Shown: positions 43,955-56,993, counted from the first letter of the stretch. The stretch: 64,000 nucleotides of DNA from Oscheius tipulae (GCA_037178975.1 JASJZH010000002.1:1612001-1676000), one strand, 5' to 3'. The notes: generated by a model not told the origin, from the letters alone. Translations and numbers: made by a program.

Positions 43955-46415
43955 ATGTTAAACAACACGATGATCCCTTCGATCATCGCTATTGTTCGAG
44001 CAAGACTGCCCGTGGAAAATTTCAGCGATGCAGAGATTGGACTTTACTTCAACTTTACCTTCCTGATCGCCGCGTTCGTCTTGCACATCGTCTCGCGTGC
44101 ATTCGTCAGCTCCAAGGATCAGCTCGGATTCGATCGGAGGGCCTTTCACAACACGGTCACCGAAAACAAAAGGCTCCAAGCCGAGGGGACGAAGAAGGAC
44201 GAGGAGATTGCGGAGTACCTTTGAATTTTTGTGCCAAATTTACCCAATTTTAAGGCTCTTGAAACATGCGGAAGAGCTAAAAAAGCGCGCCGGCGCCCTG
44301 GAAAAGGAGAGCAAAGACAACAAGAAACAGTTGACCGAGCTGGAAGAGGAGACGAGCCGCGATTTGGAAAAGTACGAGAGCTTGAGGGCGGACTACGAGA
44401 CGGCCCTCGACAGTCTTTCCAAGGCCGAAGCGACGATCGAGACGATTAAAAATGGGCTGGAGGAGGCTGAAAAAGCTCAGCAGGATGCTCTTCGGGAGCT
44501 ACGACAGTCGGAGGAGGAAGTTTCCAAGCTACAAAACGAGCTTGAAGGTTTGTTTCGAGCATTTTCTGACCCAAATGACGTGATTTTATACAAGAAGACA
44601 GAGAAGCACCATCTGACGAGTCAACTGGAGCAGGCCGGTAAAGCGCTAAAACTGAAGGAAACTGAGAGACGCGATCTCGAACTACAGCTGTCTGGAATGT
44701 CCGTGCTGCTCGGAGAGATGAAAGATAAAGATAGTGGGTCTTTAGAGTCTGCCTGTCACAGCTCCCGTAGCGTCTCTGTCAAACTCTTACCTTCCAGAAT
44801 CGAATGGCTGGTCGGACATCGAGGACGAGATCCCTACTGGCGGAATCCGCGAGCTGGCCAAGCTGCGCACGGAGCTGACCAAGTTGGAAAAGGAGCACGA
44901 GAAAAGTCTGCTAGGTCTCGAGCGTCTACAGGACGAGAAACAGCACCTCCAGCAACAGATCGCGGATCAGAAGGTGGAGCTGGAGAGCAAGACGAAGGAG
45001 ATTGAGGCCCGCGATGCTGACCGCCGAGGAGCCGACGAGCGTGTCAGTCAGCTGCTGACTCTCGTCCAGGAGAGCAATGGCAAGATCAAGGACAAGGAAA
45101 TGGTAATTTTCTTTTTTTTCCGAATCGAAAAATGACGAATTCCAGGCGTGTGACAAGCTCTCAGCCAAAATCGATCAGCTCCAAGCCGATCAGGGCTCGT
45201 TGAACGAGGAAATTCGCTCTAAGGAGACCAAATTCAAGTGCCTGGATGAGGAGGTGAAAAGATGGCGAAACGACTACTACAAGCTCGAGGCTATGAGCTT
45301 CAGCAAGGAGGCCGAGTATCGCCGGCAGCTTCAGTCTTTTCAGGTAGCGTCAAATTTGGTTTTTATATGTTAAGGGCCTGAAAGAGCGGCCAAAAAATCA
45401 ATTATAAATGTTAAAAAGAGATTGCCCCGAACCAGGATCGAACTGGTGACCTTTAGATCTTCAGTCTAACGCTCTCCCAACTGAGCTATCGAGGCGACGT
45501 GGCGCTTCTGAATAGCCAGGCTATTCTAGGCAATCGTCTGTGGCAGCATGTTGCCAATAGGCCATTTTCGTTCAGAACATCATCTGTTACGGTCTGATCT
45601 TTCTTACTCTAAAGTGCCCCACGGTCTCTGTCCGTCCGTACGCTCTGAGCTCGCTGGGCTATAAATCGGAGCAGCCTGCATTCCCTCCGATGTTTTCCAG
45701 GGTTTTTTGATAAAGCGGTGAAGTCGTCAATGACGACTGGTATCGATTTTAAATGATCTGTGTGTCTGAAGCCATTGAAAGTGACATTTTCTGATTTCGA
45801 TGCGCAGATTAAGGAGCGTCTACAGGACGAGAAACAGCGCCTCCAGCAACAGATGAAATAAGCTGAGCACGATCTTCAAGTAAAATGGGTGCTGGTCGCG
45901 TTTGTGGGCATTAGCCGTGTTCTATAAAGTTGTAGATTCAGATCCGTATCGGTCAATCAGACCAGATGGCCTGTCTGATCACTTACCATGCCAAACCTGG
46001 CTATAACTCTTATCGTTCACCCCTATACTGGCTGTTTTTCAGAGCTACTCCCAAAACATGATTCCCCGCCCGGCTACCTTCGATCTGCCCGTCAACACCT
46101 CCCCCGACACCTCCCTGCCAAGCCGCCAAGAACATCGCGGCTCTATGTGGGACCTACCTGACAGCTCAAACAAGTCAGTTTCTGTCAGAATTCATGTAAA
46201 TCCTGTAATTCAGAGTGGTTTCCTCGCCTGAAGACGACCAAATGTCGACGATGATGTTCTCAGTGGTCAAGTCTAAATCAGGAAGAAGTCGCCGCTCAGG
46301 CCGAGCGATGTCCTTTGAGAAGAACAACGTGGAAAGAAAGCGTTCATCAAGCCAGGGAAGGAATAGGAATGAGAACTATCTCATGATGCCCTTCCATCCC
46401 CTCAATCATATGTAA
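43955..46415 (+). CDS. Membrane-anchored coiled-coil protein (TANGO1/cTAGE5-like plan)
   Basis: Six exons, 43955-44214, 44255-44733, 44798-45102, 45146-45343, 46043-46173 and 46214-46415, close on 524 residues. ATG lies 4 nt after TTTTGCAG. Residues 25-50 (IGLYFNFTFLIAAFVLHIV) form a single transmembrane helix. Residues 65 to about 415 are a long heptad-rich coiled coil (KKRAGALEKESKDNKKQLTE and onward). The C terminus is Pro/Ser/Arg-rich (IPRPATFDLPVNTSP; SGRSRRSGRAMSFEK). An N-terminal membrane anchor followed by cytosolic coiled coils and a disordered tail resembles ER-exit-site or Golgi tethers such as TANGO1/cTAGE5, but I see no diagnostic motif, so this is a guess by layout. It is divergent with the STAR gene. 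Confidence 0.8.
45423..45495 (-). tRNA. tRNA-Phe (anticodon GAA)
   Basis: Read on the - strand, the sequence starts GCCTCGATAGCTCAGTTGGG and continues with the anticodon arm GACTGAAGATC, variable loop, T arm GTTCGATCC and 3' end TCGGGGC plus discriminator A. Acceptor, D, anticodon and T arms can all pair. The anticodon is GAA (Phe). It lies antisense in the intron 45344-46042 of the coiled-coil gene. No CCA is encoded, as usual in eukaryotes. Confidence 0.93.
45808..45861 (+). pseudogene. Duplicated coiled-coil exon piece, possible alternative last exon
   Basis: Positions 45814-45854 copy 44920-44960 with one mismatch. Preceded by GCGCAG, the piece would join the exon ending at 45343 in phase 0. 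It adds IKERLQDEKQRLQQQMK and stops at TAA 45859-45861, giving an isoform without the Pro/Ser/Arg tail. It may equally be a dead partial duplication. Confidence 0.5.
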
Positions 46416-49400
46416 TTCACCCCCCTTCAACTGTGTTCAGTATTATACTATAGATTTTAACAAGGCTTTTAACTGTTCCTGGTGTAATTTGTGGTGGGAA
46501 CAGACGCTAAAAGACTAGAGATACAATAGAGCCCTCTTCTCGTTCTAGTGCTGTAGATCTTTCTAGGTTTCGTTGGTTCCAGGTGTAAGAATCCTCAAAG
46601 TACTACGTGGATCTCCCGAAAACTCGGGGGGCAATTGGTGGTGCTTGAGGAAAAACCGTCAGCCACAGATTCAACCTTTCTCGCTGCTCCTCGATCTGCG
46701 GCAGCTCCTGTCTCCGCCTTCAGTAGTTTGCAAGAGTGACCAAACTGGACAAAAACCGAGTTACACCGCCGGACGGATTCGAACCCGGGTCGCTCGGGCC
46801 GTAATCGCACACCTTGTTAGCAATACACCAAGTTTGATAAGGCACACGCGGACGGACCGAGACGGCTCGCGTACAAAAAAAATATATTGTCAATCTGATT
46901 TTTGATTATCTACGGCTGTTGAATTGAGAAATATGGCAGTGGGTTGGCTAAAGGACTAAACTTAGGACGGTTCGTCAAGTGTCCAGGTAGGAAGAGAGTG
47001 TTTCCCGCCTTACTTACTGTACTGAAGTCAGATGGGCGAACCAGGAGGGAGTCTTGTATGTTTACTAGAGCGCAGAATACGGAGAAAGAGCAAAGGGTCT
47101 CTCACAGTGATATGTTACAAGGCGGGCCATGGTCCGCTTGACCAGACCAGCGTAAAGAGCAAGTTCATAAGGCTTGCTGACAGGAACAGGGAGACTTACA
47201 GGGTGGCAGATGGATGAAGAGGACACAGGGAAGGTGACAAATACGGGAACAAGGGGTGAGACAGTGAACTGAAAGAGGCAGGATGACAAGAAGAGATCGA
47301 TATAGCAGGGACAGAACAAAAGAATGACAAATACAGGGTATGAGATGAAAGACTTGGCGGCAGCTGAATTCGACTAGATTCTCTGGTTTTGTCAAATAGA
47401 GTACAGGACAAGAGGACACCTTGGTCCTCTTAATTGACTCAGTCTTATCTAATACCATCTAGCTTTCTAAACCCAAGAGAATAAATCGTACAGAGACAGT
47501 AACCCGCTTCCCTAGACAGTTTTGTTTTGACCAAATATGCCGACTGACCACCATAAATGGTGTGGTTGCGCGGATTAAGGAGCCGTTTATAGTAGCCGCG
47601 CTATAGGTATAGCCTTGGTGCTAATCACTTCGTCTCTCTCTGTCCAAAACCCCTCTCCTAATCAAAACAAAAATCTAACCCCCTCGGTCATTTCAAGGTC
47701 CCCGCTTCTAAGGTTGAAATATTACAGAGACACACAGCGTGTGCTTAGCAACGATTTGTTTCGGGCGGTGTCCTTTCTCTGAAGAGACAGAGAGACAGTA
47801 ACTGGGTCAACTGGAAGACCTTGACTCGGGGGCAGACCCCCGCTTCCACCCCGCTCCTTACACTACTTATCCCTCGTCTTATCTCTGTCTTTTTGACAGG
47901 GATTACTCTCTGTCTCTCCCTGTCAGAGCCTGTAATCTGTCGCCTCGGGGAGAGTAATTACTCGGCCCCCGAACTGTGTCGCCTCTTGGGATTGCGATGG
48001 GGATGAGTGACCAATTTGGGAAGTAGTCAGTCTCTAGTAATTCCACTACCACTTTCATCCTGACCGAATATCTTTGAACGTTACAGTAGACAGATTGATA
48101 GTGTCAGAGACTTCTTGGCTTGATAGTTACAAAAAAGACAGGCATTCCTAGCCCAAATTTGAAGTGATAAGTGACCTAATCTGGGGACAGCGCGGCAGAA
48201 CTTCGTGGTTTGCTTGGAGGTCAAGAGTAGGGTTACTCTCTCAATGGAGCTCAGTGGAACCACACTTCTTACTGAGTATTCTAGTTGGCTACATATTTAG
48301 TCAGCAATACCGAAGTCAAGGAGGACCGACTTTGGGACTCTACTAAGCGATACCGCATTGCCCAGACCGTTTAATTATAACTGGACCGTCTGACCCCTAT
48401 CAATGTCTCCCTGTCTCTGTCCTTACCTTTTCCTGACTCAATTCCTGTCTGATCTAAGTTCTAGGGCTCTGGTACTTACTTCTGTCTCTCTGTCGCTTTA
48501 CTGTCACCTACAAGACTCCGTCCCGATGACTCACAGAACAGAAGCCTGAACGTTGTCTCTGTCCCAGATTCTTCGAGAGTGACTCAGTTTCTCTTGACCG
48601 GAGAACTGGAAAGTTGAGATATTTTCGATGTCCGGGGATCGCTGATTCAGTTAGTTGTATATCCCTTTTGTTTGGTTATCAGAGGAAGCAGTATTCATTG
48701 TTTTTGTGCGATCGGTAGCCACAATCTGACCATGACTTGACATGGCCACTGAATCAGACTCTCTCTCTCTCTCAAAAAGTTGATCAAGAGGAGAGAAAGT
48801 CCTACCGGATCTGTCCCCAGATTGGCGCATAGGTTTTTGTGTATAAAAATGACTTATCGTGAAATTGGATCTGTCCTCTCCCTGTGTCTCTGTCTGTCTC
48901 CCATTCCCGAACCTAACTTTCTCCTCCCTGTCGCTTAACCACTCCTCCTTTGGCTATCTGTCCACTCCGTAAAGTGCTCCTGGACAGCAACCTAATGGCT
49001 TACAGGGGCAAAAAGAAGAGGAAAAGGAACTGGCTGAACGGGGGGACAGCCTGACCCAAATAGCAGCTACTCGTCTTTTCCCCTCCTCTGTGTTTGTTGG
49101 CTTCGCGCGACCGGCAGGATTAGCTATTTTGAAGCCAAAAGGTCCGGCTGTCTCTTTTTCAAAGCCTGTCACTGTCACTCAACTATGCCGTTTCACTGTT
49201 CCAGACTCTGTCTCTCTAGCCTTACCGCCGTGTCTCTCTGTCTCTTTATTTCTGTCTCTCAGATTCTCCCAGTGTTAGGCCTACCGTAATTATTCGAAAG
49301 CAATTTCAATTTTACAGTTATTCTAAGTTTGAAACATAGTTTACTTTTGAAACAAACAACTGTAATTACCTAGCAATAACTAAAGTGCTAGTAGACTGGA

Positions 49401-50181
49401 CTTCGACTACCTTCCTCTCCGACTATCACTCTATCTCTCCTAGTCCACGTCAAGCTTACTGTTTCATTGCCTTCTCGTATTCCACACTCCCTTCTGTATT
49501 GATTCTATTTCTTTTTTCTTCGTCCTCGTAGTTTCTCACTGCACATTCCTCTTGACTGACTCCATTTCGAGCTTGACTTTCTTTTTTACGCTCGGCCCTT
49601 GTCAAAGCTCTCTTTTTCTCTCTGTGGTACTGGTATTATGACTGTCTCCGTCTCTGTCCCAATCTCTGTCTCTGAAACCTCCTTCTCATCTTCTCAGCTA
49701 ACAATACCACTTACCCTACTCAATTGCCCCTCTTTCAATTGCTTAGAACTGATCGAGGGTCTTTTCCCATTCTCGAGGTCTCCTCTCTGCCCGAGGTCGA
49801 GGTCTTTGCAAGCGTTTATCTCGGTTTTATCTGACCGCCGGCCTTCTTGCGCAACTCCGGCTCTCTCTTCGAGGTCTTTCATAAATCCACCCTTTCTCAT
49901 TGTCTCTTGACAGCAATTTGGATGTCAGTCAGAGTCTTTGTTGCCCTTTTTTAGGGGAACAAGCAGGTTTGATGGGGTTCTTTCTAGAGAAGCTCTGTCT
50001 CTGTCACTGTCTCTCTGCCTACCTATCCTCTTTCCCCTTCTTCTCCCCAATTTGCACCGATTCCTTTTCCGCCTCACGCTTATGCATTCTTCCCCTCCAT
50101 TGTAAACAGCCTGAGGATGAAATCCTCCCTCTCTTAACCTGTTCCCTGTCTCCGACTTTCTTCCTCAATCTCTTTTTTTAG
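46416..50181. other. Gene-poor, repeat-rich intergenic region
   Basis: I find no exon with paired splice signals or recognisable protein similarity in this 3.8-kb stretch. It contains a tRNA-derived element (46745-46850) and many GACAGAG/CTCTGTC and GTCACTGTCACT runs (e.g. 47210-47300, 48400-48550, 48880, 49170, 49630). It ends with a long pyrimidine-rich tract leading into the LPMO-like gene. Confidence 0.5.
46745..46850 (-). repeat. tRNA-derived SINE-like element
   Basis: On the - strand an A-box-like ACTTGGTGTATTGCTAACAA and a B box GGGTTCGAATCC stand about 40 nt apart. The block aligns with 57515-57590 (GTTGATGTATTGGTAAAAGG ... GACGACCCGGGTACGA), suggesting one repeat family. Confidence 0.5.
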
Positions 50182-50185
50182 CCAT

Positions 50186-53100
50186 ATGAGGATACTATTT
50201 CTGCTGCTCTTGGCAGCAGCGGCAGTACAGGCTCATGTCCGACTGTCCTTTCCTCCAGCTCGATCCCCGGCCCTCGACTACTTCAGTTCCAAAAAGAGTA
50301 CACCACCCTGTGGAGTCCCCAAACCTGCTCCAGGAAAAGGTGTCAGGACATTCTTCCAGTCCGGTTCAGTGACAGAAGTCGAATGGTTTACCGCGGTGCC
50401 GCACAAGGTACGTTTCTCTCTAATCACGGTCTTATCTGCCGACCCGAGATGACCCCTAGAACTCTGTCTTGTGGTCAGTCGGCGTTGATTGATACCGACT
50501 AGATGATATAGAAAGGCGATTTTTAGGGAGCGATAAGACTGGAAGTACTGGATGAGACGGACAAGCCAATTGCCATCTTCACGAGCTTCCAAGATCCTTA
50601 TAATGTGTCGTGAGTGAATAGAGAGAGACAGACACAGAGATAGTGACAGTAACAGACATAGACAGAACTTTTCCAGTCAAACTTCAAAGAGGGTAGAACT
50701 TCCCGACGGCTTCGAGTGCGCCAACTGTGCCTTCCGCTTGACTCATCAGGCGACAGAGTACGGCGGTGACTACGAGTTCTATACCTGTGCCGATGTCACG
50801 ATTCTTAAAGGTAGGTTGATTACAGATTCTGATGGAATCACATCTATTTAATTCATGAGTACGAAAACTGGTATCCGCGCGCGAACGAGTAAACCCCCGA
50901 AAGACCTCGGTCAGTGGCAGCCGTGACTTATGAGTTCAGCCTCCCGCTGTCTCTCCCGTACTCACTTCGTGTATACAGACGGATCGAAATAAAAAAAAAA
51001 CTTCCATGGCTAATGCGCTTTTTGTTGTGGGCGATCCTCGGCCGCAATCGGTCGCAGATCTGGGTCAGACCCCGTCTTGTCTTCTCGGAGGAGACGGAAA
51101 CGGAGCCAGTTGACCGGAAAATCTGAATGAGTTAGCCTTTTTCAGCCCTACCCGACGGTGATTCATGTCTGAATGGCGGAAAGAGAGTACAGGGCAGCTG
51201 CAAATGTCCGACAGGGTTCTCTGGAAGTCACTGTCAACACCATGGTAAGTCATGGTATTTCTGTCTCTCTATCTCTTGGTCTCTCTGTCTCTCAGTCCCT
51301 TTGTCTCTCTGGCTCTGTTTCTCTGTCTCTCCATCTCGCTGCTTCTCTGTTTCTCTGTCTCTCATACTGCCAATTTCAGAAGAATGTCTAACCGACGACG
51401 ACTGCGGCCCCCAAGGAATCTGTGGAAATGGTGCAGCTGACGAGCGTTCACAGTGCTTCTGTCCTAATGGGAGGTTCGGGAACAAGTGTGAGACAGGTAG
51501 TCACTGTCACTGTCATATCCAGACCTAATCTTCAGGCTCGACCATCTTCCATTCCCTCGAGGACTTTGACGATTCTCTTTACAACATGAGAGAGGCTCAG
51601 GACAACAAGATCTTCTGGAGAATTATCCATGACGAGATTGAGGTCGTGTTGAGGTATCCAGGAAATTCGTGGGCTGCCATTGGATGGAAGCCAAACGATG
51701 CCGTCTGTGAGAGTCTCCTACCAGCTTATGGTAAGTTATCAGAGAGACAGATAGTGATAGTAACTGTTCCAGGTCCCGTCCCCTCGACTACCACAGCTTC
51801 CAAGAAAGTTTTCTTCAATGCCGTGACCAATGAGACTTTCGGCGGAGCCGGAGACGAATGTGGTCCGAATGAGGAGATGAGCGAGTGTCCCGAGAGTACC
51901 CGAGCCTGTGAGGCGAGCTGCGATTGGACCAAGTTCCCCGAGACGACTCCCAACTGTCCACGAGCTTGTGGACAGGCTCGTTGTGTCTGTAAGCCTGGCT
52001 TTGTCCGAATGACCAATGAGGAAGACGCCTGTGTTCCGTTCGACTTCTGCAACAAGGAAAGTACTGATGAGTCCTGTCCCTCGAACTCTACCTGGGCCAA
52101 GTGTGGCGTGGCCTGTGAGCCCAGTTGTTCGAACATGTACGACCCCTCTCCCTGTACTACCAGCTGCGACAAGGCTGCCTGTACCTGTGCTGACAACTAT
52201 GTCCGTCTAAATGGAAAATGCATCTACTGGGGAGACTGTCCCGAGGTGGATAAGCATGCTGCGGGCCATCACGAAGAGACAGTCACCGTCTCTGGACCCC
52301 CTGTCACTGTCACTACTGCTCCAAAAGTAGTCACTACGACCACCAAGGTTCCCAGAATCACGACCTGTGCTGTCAATGAGACTGTCAATGAGTGCGGAAA
52401 GGCCTGTGAGGCAGACTGCACGACCATCTTCACCAGATCCGAGTGTTCCGGATGTGGCGAGCCAGCCTGCGCCTGTCTACAGGGCTATGCCAGGTCCCCT
52501 GCCGGACATTGCGTCTATTGGGGAGACTGTTCTTCAGAGGCTGCTACTACAGTAGTCACCACCACTACCAGTCCCAAAACAACTCCCAAGAAAGCCTTGA
52601 AGCCCAAAGTTGATGGGGATGTCTGCTACGGAGAGTTCCGCTACCCACCGGGATGCACAGACTGTGACTACAAACTCCTCTGGAACTATTTGGGTGACAG
52701 TGACGACATTGAGTTCTCTCTCGAGACCAAGATGAGCGGAAACGGTTGGACCGGAGTTGGATTCAATGGGGATGGGACTATGGCTGGAGCTGATCTTCTG
52801 ATGATCAAGTCCTTCAATGGAAAGCTGTCTCTGCACGACATGAGCAGTGAGGGATATGGAGCACCGAAAGAGGATGACCAGCAGGATCTGACTTCTCATG
52901 CTGTGGTGAGTAGACAGACAGAGAGATAGAGAGACAGAGAGACGGAGAGGCAGGGAGACAATTAAAAGAGGAGACAGAGACAGTAACATTTTCAGATCGG
53001 GACCCATGAGAACGGCGTCCTCCGAGCTCAGTTCCTTCGTCGCCGTAACACTGGTGACGGCAGTGACAAGCAATTCGACACTGAATGCTGGAAGATGATG

Positions 53101-56100
53101 TATCCTGTCCATGGAGGAAAGCTTGACCCGGTAACTTGACCGTACTGTCAATCACACAGCCTGTTCAGAAGGGAAACATCTCCATCCACGACGTGACCCC
53201 ACTGATTTCCGACCGCCAGGTCTGCATCCGAAGCTGTCACGAGCAAAAGACGACCGAGAAGTCCAAGTGCGAGACAGAGTTCCGTTATCCTGAGAACTGT
53301 CGTGACGAGGAATGCGAGTACACTGCTACCTGGAAGTACGATAGCAAGAACAAGGACATTCAGTTCAACATCACCTCCAGGAGTATGGGCAGGTGGACAG
53401 GAATCGGCTTCTCCAAGTAAGTCGCTCTGTCACTCTGTCTCTCTATCTGGATCGTTACAGAGACGGTCAGATGGCTAACTCTGACGTCTATACTGGATGG
53501 GTCTATGACGGAAAAGCCTACGTGACTGACCGCTATGCCTATGGTAGACAGTTGCCGGCTATTGATCCAGCTGACAGACAGGACATCTATGACATAGGAG
53601 GAGAGCAGGTCAACGATATTCAGGTACTGTCTCAACGTCTCTCGATTTCTCTTTCTTCCTGTCTCCATGTCTCATTGTTTCTCTGTCTCTCTGTCTCGTT
53701 GTCTCCCTGTCTTCCTGCCTCTCTCTCTCTCTTTCACAAAGAACTCTATTTCAGAGGATCCGCTTCAGAAGAAAAGTCACCACCCAGGACAAGATCACAG
53801 ATCTGCCGCTCGACCAGTGCTACCACTTCCTCTTCCCAATTGGAGGTGGTCGAGTCATTGCCAAAAAGGCCAGTGACTTCAACAATCCCAAGACTCCCAT
53901 CGGATACCATGACCTGTACCAGCCGAAGGTTTCTCCTCACAAGATCTGTATCTGTGATGAGAATGGAGCTCCGCTAGCCAAAGCCCAAGAACCGAGCAGG
54001 GTCAGGGCAAGGCGACAGGCTGTCCCTGAACGTGAGTCATCTGGTATCAGTGAGAGTCATAACTCTTGTTTAGAACACCCGATGGACTGCGTTGACATGG
54101 TCGTCGGTTCCGTACTGGATGGTCGAGGCAGGGTCAAGGACTTCTGGTCAACTTCGAAGGTTAGCTAGAAGAGGGAGACAGAAAAAAAGATACAGAGAGA
54201 TAGATAGACGGAGGAACAAAATGACAGAGAGACAGAGAGGCAGAGAGACTGAGAGGCAGAGATAGAGAGACAGAGAGACTCAGACACACTGACTGACAGA
54301 TCCATTTCCAGGCAACTCCCCGTCCCGACTCCTTCTTCGGAGGAGTTGACTCTCTCACCTCGGCTGTTGCTTTCAACAGTGACGGTGTCACCACCGTCGC
54401 ATTCCGTCGCAAGCTGAGAAGCACCGACAAATGGGATCATACCATCCGTCCCGGCCCGATGACAGTCCTCTGGGCGAAGGGAGCTGATCCAGAGAACTAC
54501 CAGCACACTGTCGGAGAGCCAGGCCGTGCCCCCTCAAAATTCTTCTCCCCTAATGTGCTCAAGTACCACGGCAAGAACCAGCGTGGTGTCATGACTATTG
54601 ACTTCTTCGACGAGAAAAAGACAGAGCAGACTATCCATGGTCTCCATACTGATATGCCCACCTGTACTGGAAGATACTCTGTCCCTGACTCTTGTGACAG
54701 TGACTGTCAGTACGTGGTCGATTGGACAAGTGACGGAACAGTGGCCAGATTCACAGTTAGGACAGAGCTCAAGAACGGACAGTGGACAGCCCTGGGCTTC
54801 AGCAAGGATGGACAGATGGGAGGATCTGATGTCATTGTCATGGGTGTCCATGAGGGAGCCGTCTCCGTCACCGACCAGAACATGCCCGGCTACAGTAAGC
54901 CTGTAGTGGACGAGCAACAGGACATCTTTGATGTGGAGACAGCCTTCTCGAATGGTCGTCTCACTGTCAACTTCTCTCGTGAACTGAACAGCGAGGATGT
55001 CAAGGACATGAACCTCCAGAAATGTGTCTTCCTCCTGTACACACCCCAGCCAGGAGTCTATGAGAAGAATGGAGAGTTAAGAAAGCACACAGAGACACCC
55101 CTGATCAGTGAAAAGAAGGTCTGCCTGAACACTTGCTCCGTGGCCAGTGAAGCTACTCCTGAGGAGACTACTACTGAAGCCACGACCACGGCTGAGGAGA
55201 CTGTCACAGAGACGGAGACGACGACTGAGAGAGTACATGAGAAGAAGACCAAACCTACTGTGGAGATGCCGCCGATTGTCAAGGCTTACAGTGAGTTGAA
55301 AGTGACAAGACAAAGACAGATAGACACAGAAACAGAGACAGATCTATTCTAATCCTAACTTTCCAGAGCCGACCGTGGTCTACGAGCCCGAAGAGCCAGT
55401 CAAGGCCCGATACGGACTCTGGGTCCGAATCCTCAACCGCGAATTCGTCCCCGACCTGGCCGATCCCCAGACCGAATACTACAACAGCTTCACAAAGGAA
55501 GTCACCTCGGCTGTCGATGCCCTCCTGGTCAAGAGATGGAAGGGAATGCGCGTCTCGAAGATTCTCAGCTACGTCAAAGGATCAGTCATTGCCGAGTTCG
55601 AGGTCACCTCGACTGGAGCTGTGCCCAGGCCAATGGAACTGAAGAGTCTGGTCGAGGAGAATGCTATTCGGGGACAAGTTGGTAGTCTGGTTATTGAGCC
55701 AAGTACTGTCAAGGCTAGAGAGATAGGTAGGTATCTGTTACGGTCACTGTCACTGTCTGTCTCTGTTACTGTCTCTATCTCTCTCACCCTCTTCTTTCAG
55801 AAATAGAGCCTGTCCACGAGGCGAACATGATCCGTGACCTCCGCTCCATCATTGTCATCGTCGCTGCCGGTCTCATCCTCCTCATCGTCGGTCTCTGCTT
55901 CATCTGCCTAGTCTGCAAGTGCAAGAAGAAGACCCGCTACGGCAAATATCCTGTCCCTCACCCTGCCGGAGGCTATTATGGCACAATCGGCCCGAAGAAG
56001 CCAGCCGGCTTCGAGAATGTCGGCTACGCTGGAAGACAGTACAGTCAGGCCACCACTGCCAGCACCAAACCCGGGGCTGGTCATCATCTACCGCCACCTC

Positions 56101-56810
56101 CTCCTGCTGATGAGACAGTTCCTGAAGGGATGGGAGAGACTACCTATAGGGAATGGAACACCAAGGTAAGTATGGAAGCTCCAAAGAAACCTTTCAGTTT
56201 TCGGTCTAAAAGACGCATTAGAACTTGTTGTGTCTTCCAGAGGATCTGATCCGGATACAAACCGAGACCAAAGTTGTCTGACTTGCCAGATCGAAGTCTT
56301 TTGCACCGACTTTATTCTGAAGTTCGCTAACTCTTCTGGCATCTTTTTAGGGTCCAAGAAGTGATTTTCTTCATGCTCTACAAAGTTGAAGATTTTGATC
56401 TCCTTCACAACTTTGCAAAAAACCAGAAGGCTAAATAATCACTTTTTTGAAAAAAGCTCTTTCAAGCTGGAACCTGTAACTTTCTCAAAGTTATTTTTCA
56501 TTCAAATTTGAAGCTGTAAGCTCTGAGAAAACTCACCAAATAACCCTGCAATTTCTAAATGTTACAATATCTCAGTTTTGGCGCCAAAATATCTTTATTT
56601 ATTTTTTTTTGCCCACACATAAATTTCCAGGTCGGTTCGAAGCCAGCCTCTCAACAAATCGAAGAAGCCTCGAACACTCCCACCCGTCCGCCCTCGGCAC
56701 AGCCCTATGTGAGCTACCCGAACGATCCGAGTGGCTATTATACGCTGGGAGGTGAGCACCGAATGAGCCAGGGAGGTCAGCAGCAGAGGGAGAAGTATTT
56801 CCGCTACTGA
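50186..56810 (+). CDS. LPMO-like/EGF/DOMON/TIL/SEA transmembrane protein
   Basis: Sixteen exons close on 1594 residues: 50186-50407, 50527-50609, 50677-50810, 51146-51244, 51380-51496, 51536-51730, 51773-52905, 52996-53130, 53160-53416, 53461-53623, 53755-54031, 54074-54159, 54312-55290, 55367-55726, 55801-56165 and 56631-56810. ATG lies 4 nt after TTTTTTTAG. Signal peptide residues 1-16 leave His as mature residue 1 (HVRLSFPPARS). A second His in PHKGAIRLEV and the ending YEFYTCADVTI resemble copper LPMO folds. Then EGF-like modules, a partial DOMON, three TIL modules ending YWGDC, repeated DOMON units (each with DGxM), and a furin-like RVRARRQ near residue 938. SEA follows at 55380-55700, then a transmembrane helix (IIVIVAAGLILLIVGLCFI) and a Tyr/Pro-rich tail. 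Activity is inferred; no member known to me is characterised. Confidence 0.88.
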
Positions 56811-56987
56811 ATAACCCCCCTCTGCCCCCTCCCCCTATTAAAAAAAACATGATCTGAAACATTCCTGGTCGCAAGCGCTGCGGCCATTTTCCCCTACTTT
56901 GTTATGTTACCGTACCCCTATTAATTTTTCGTGCTCAAAACGAGTATCCTGCTCATTTTTGTGATAAAATGATGATAAAAGTGATAT

Positions 56988-56993
56988 AATAAA
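56988..56993 (+). terminator. AATAAA poly(A) signal of the LPMO/DOMON gene
   Basis: A canonical signal lies about 180 nt after the TGA at 56808-56810. Confidence 0.45.
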
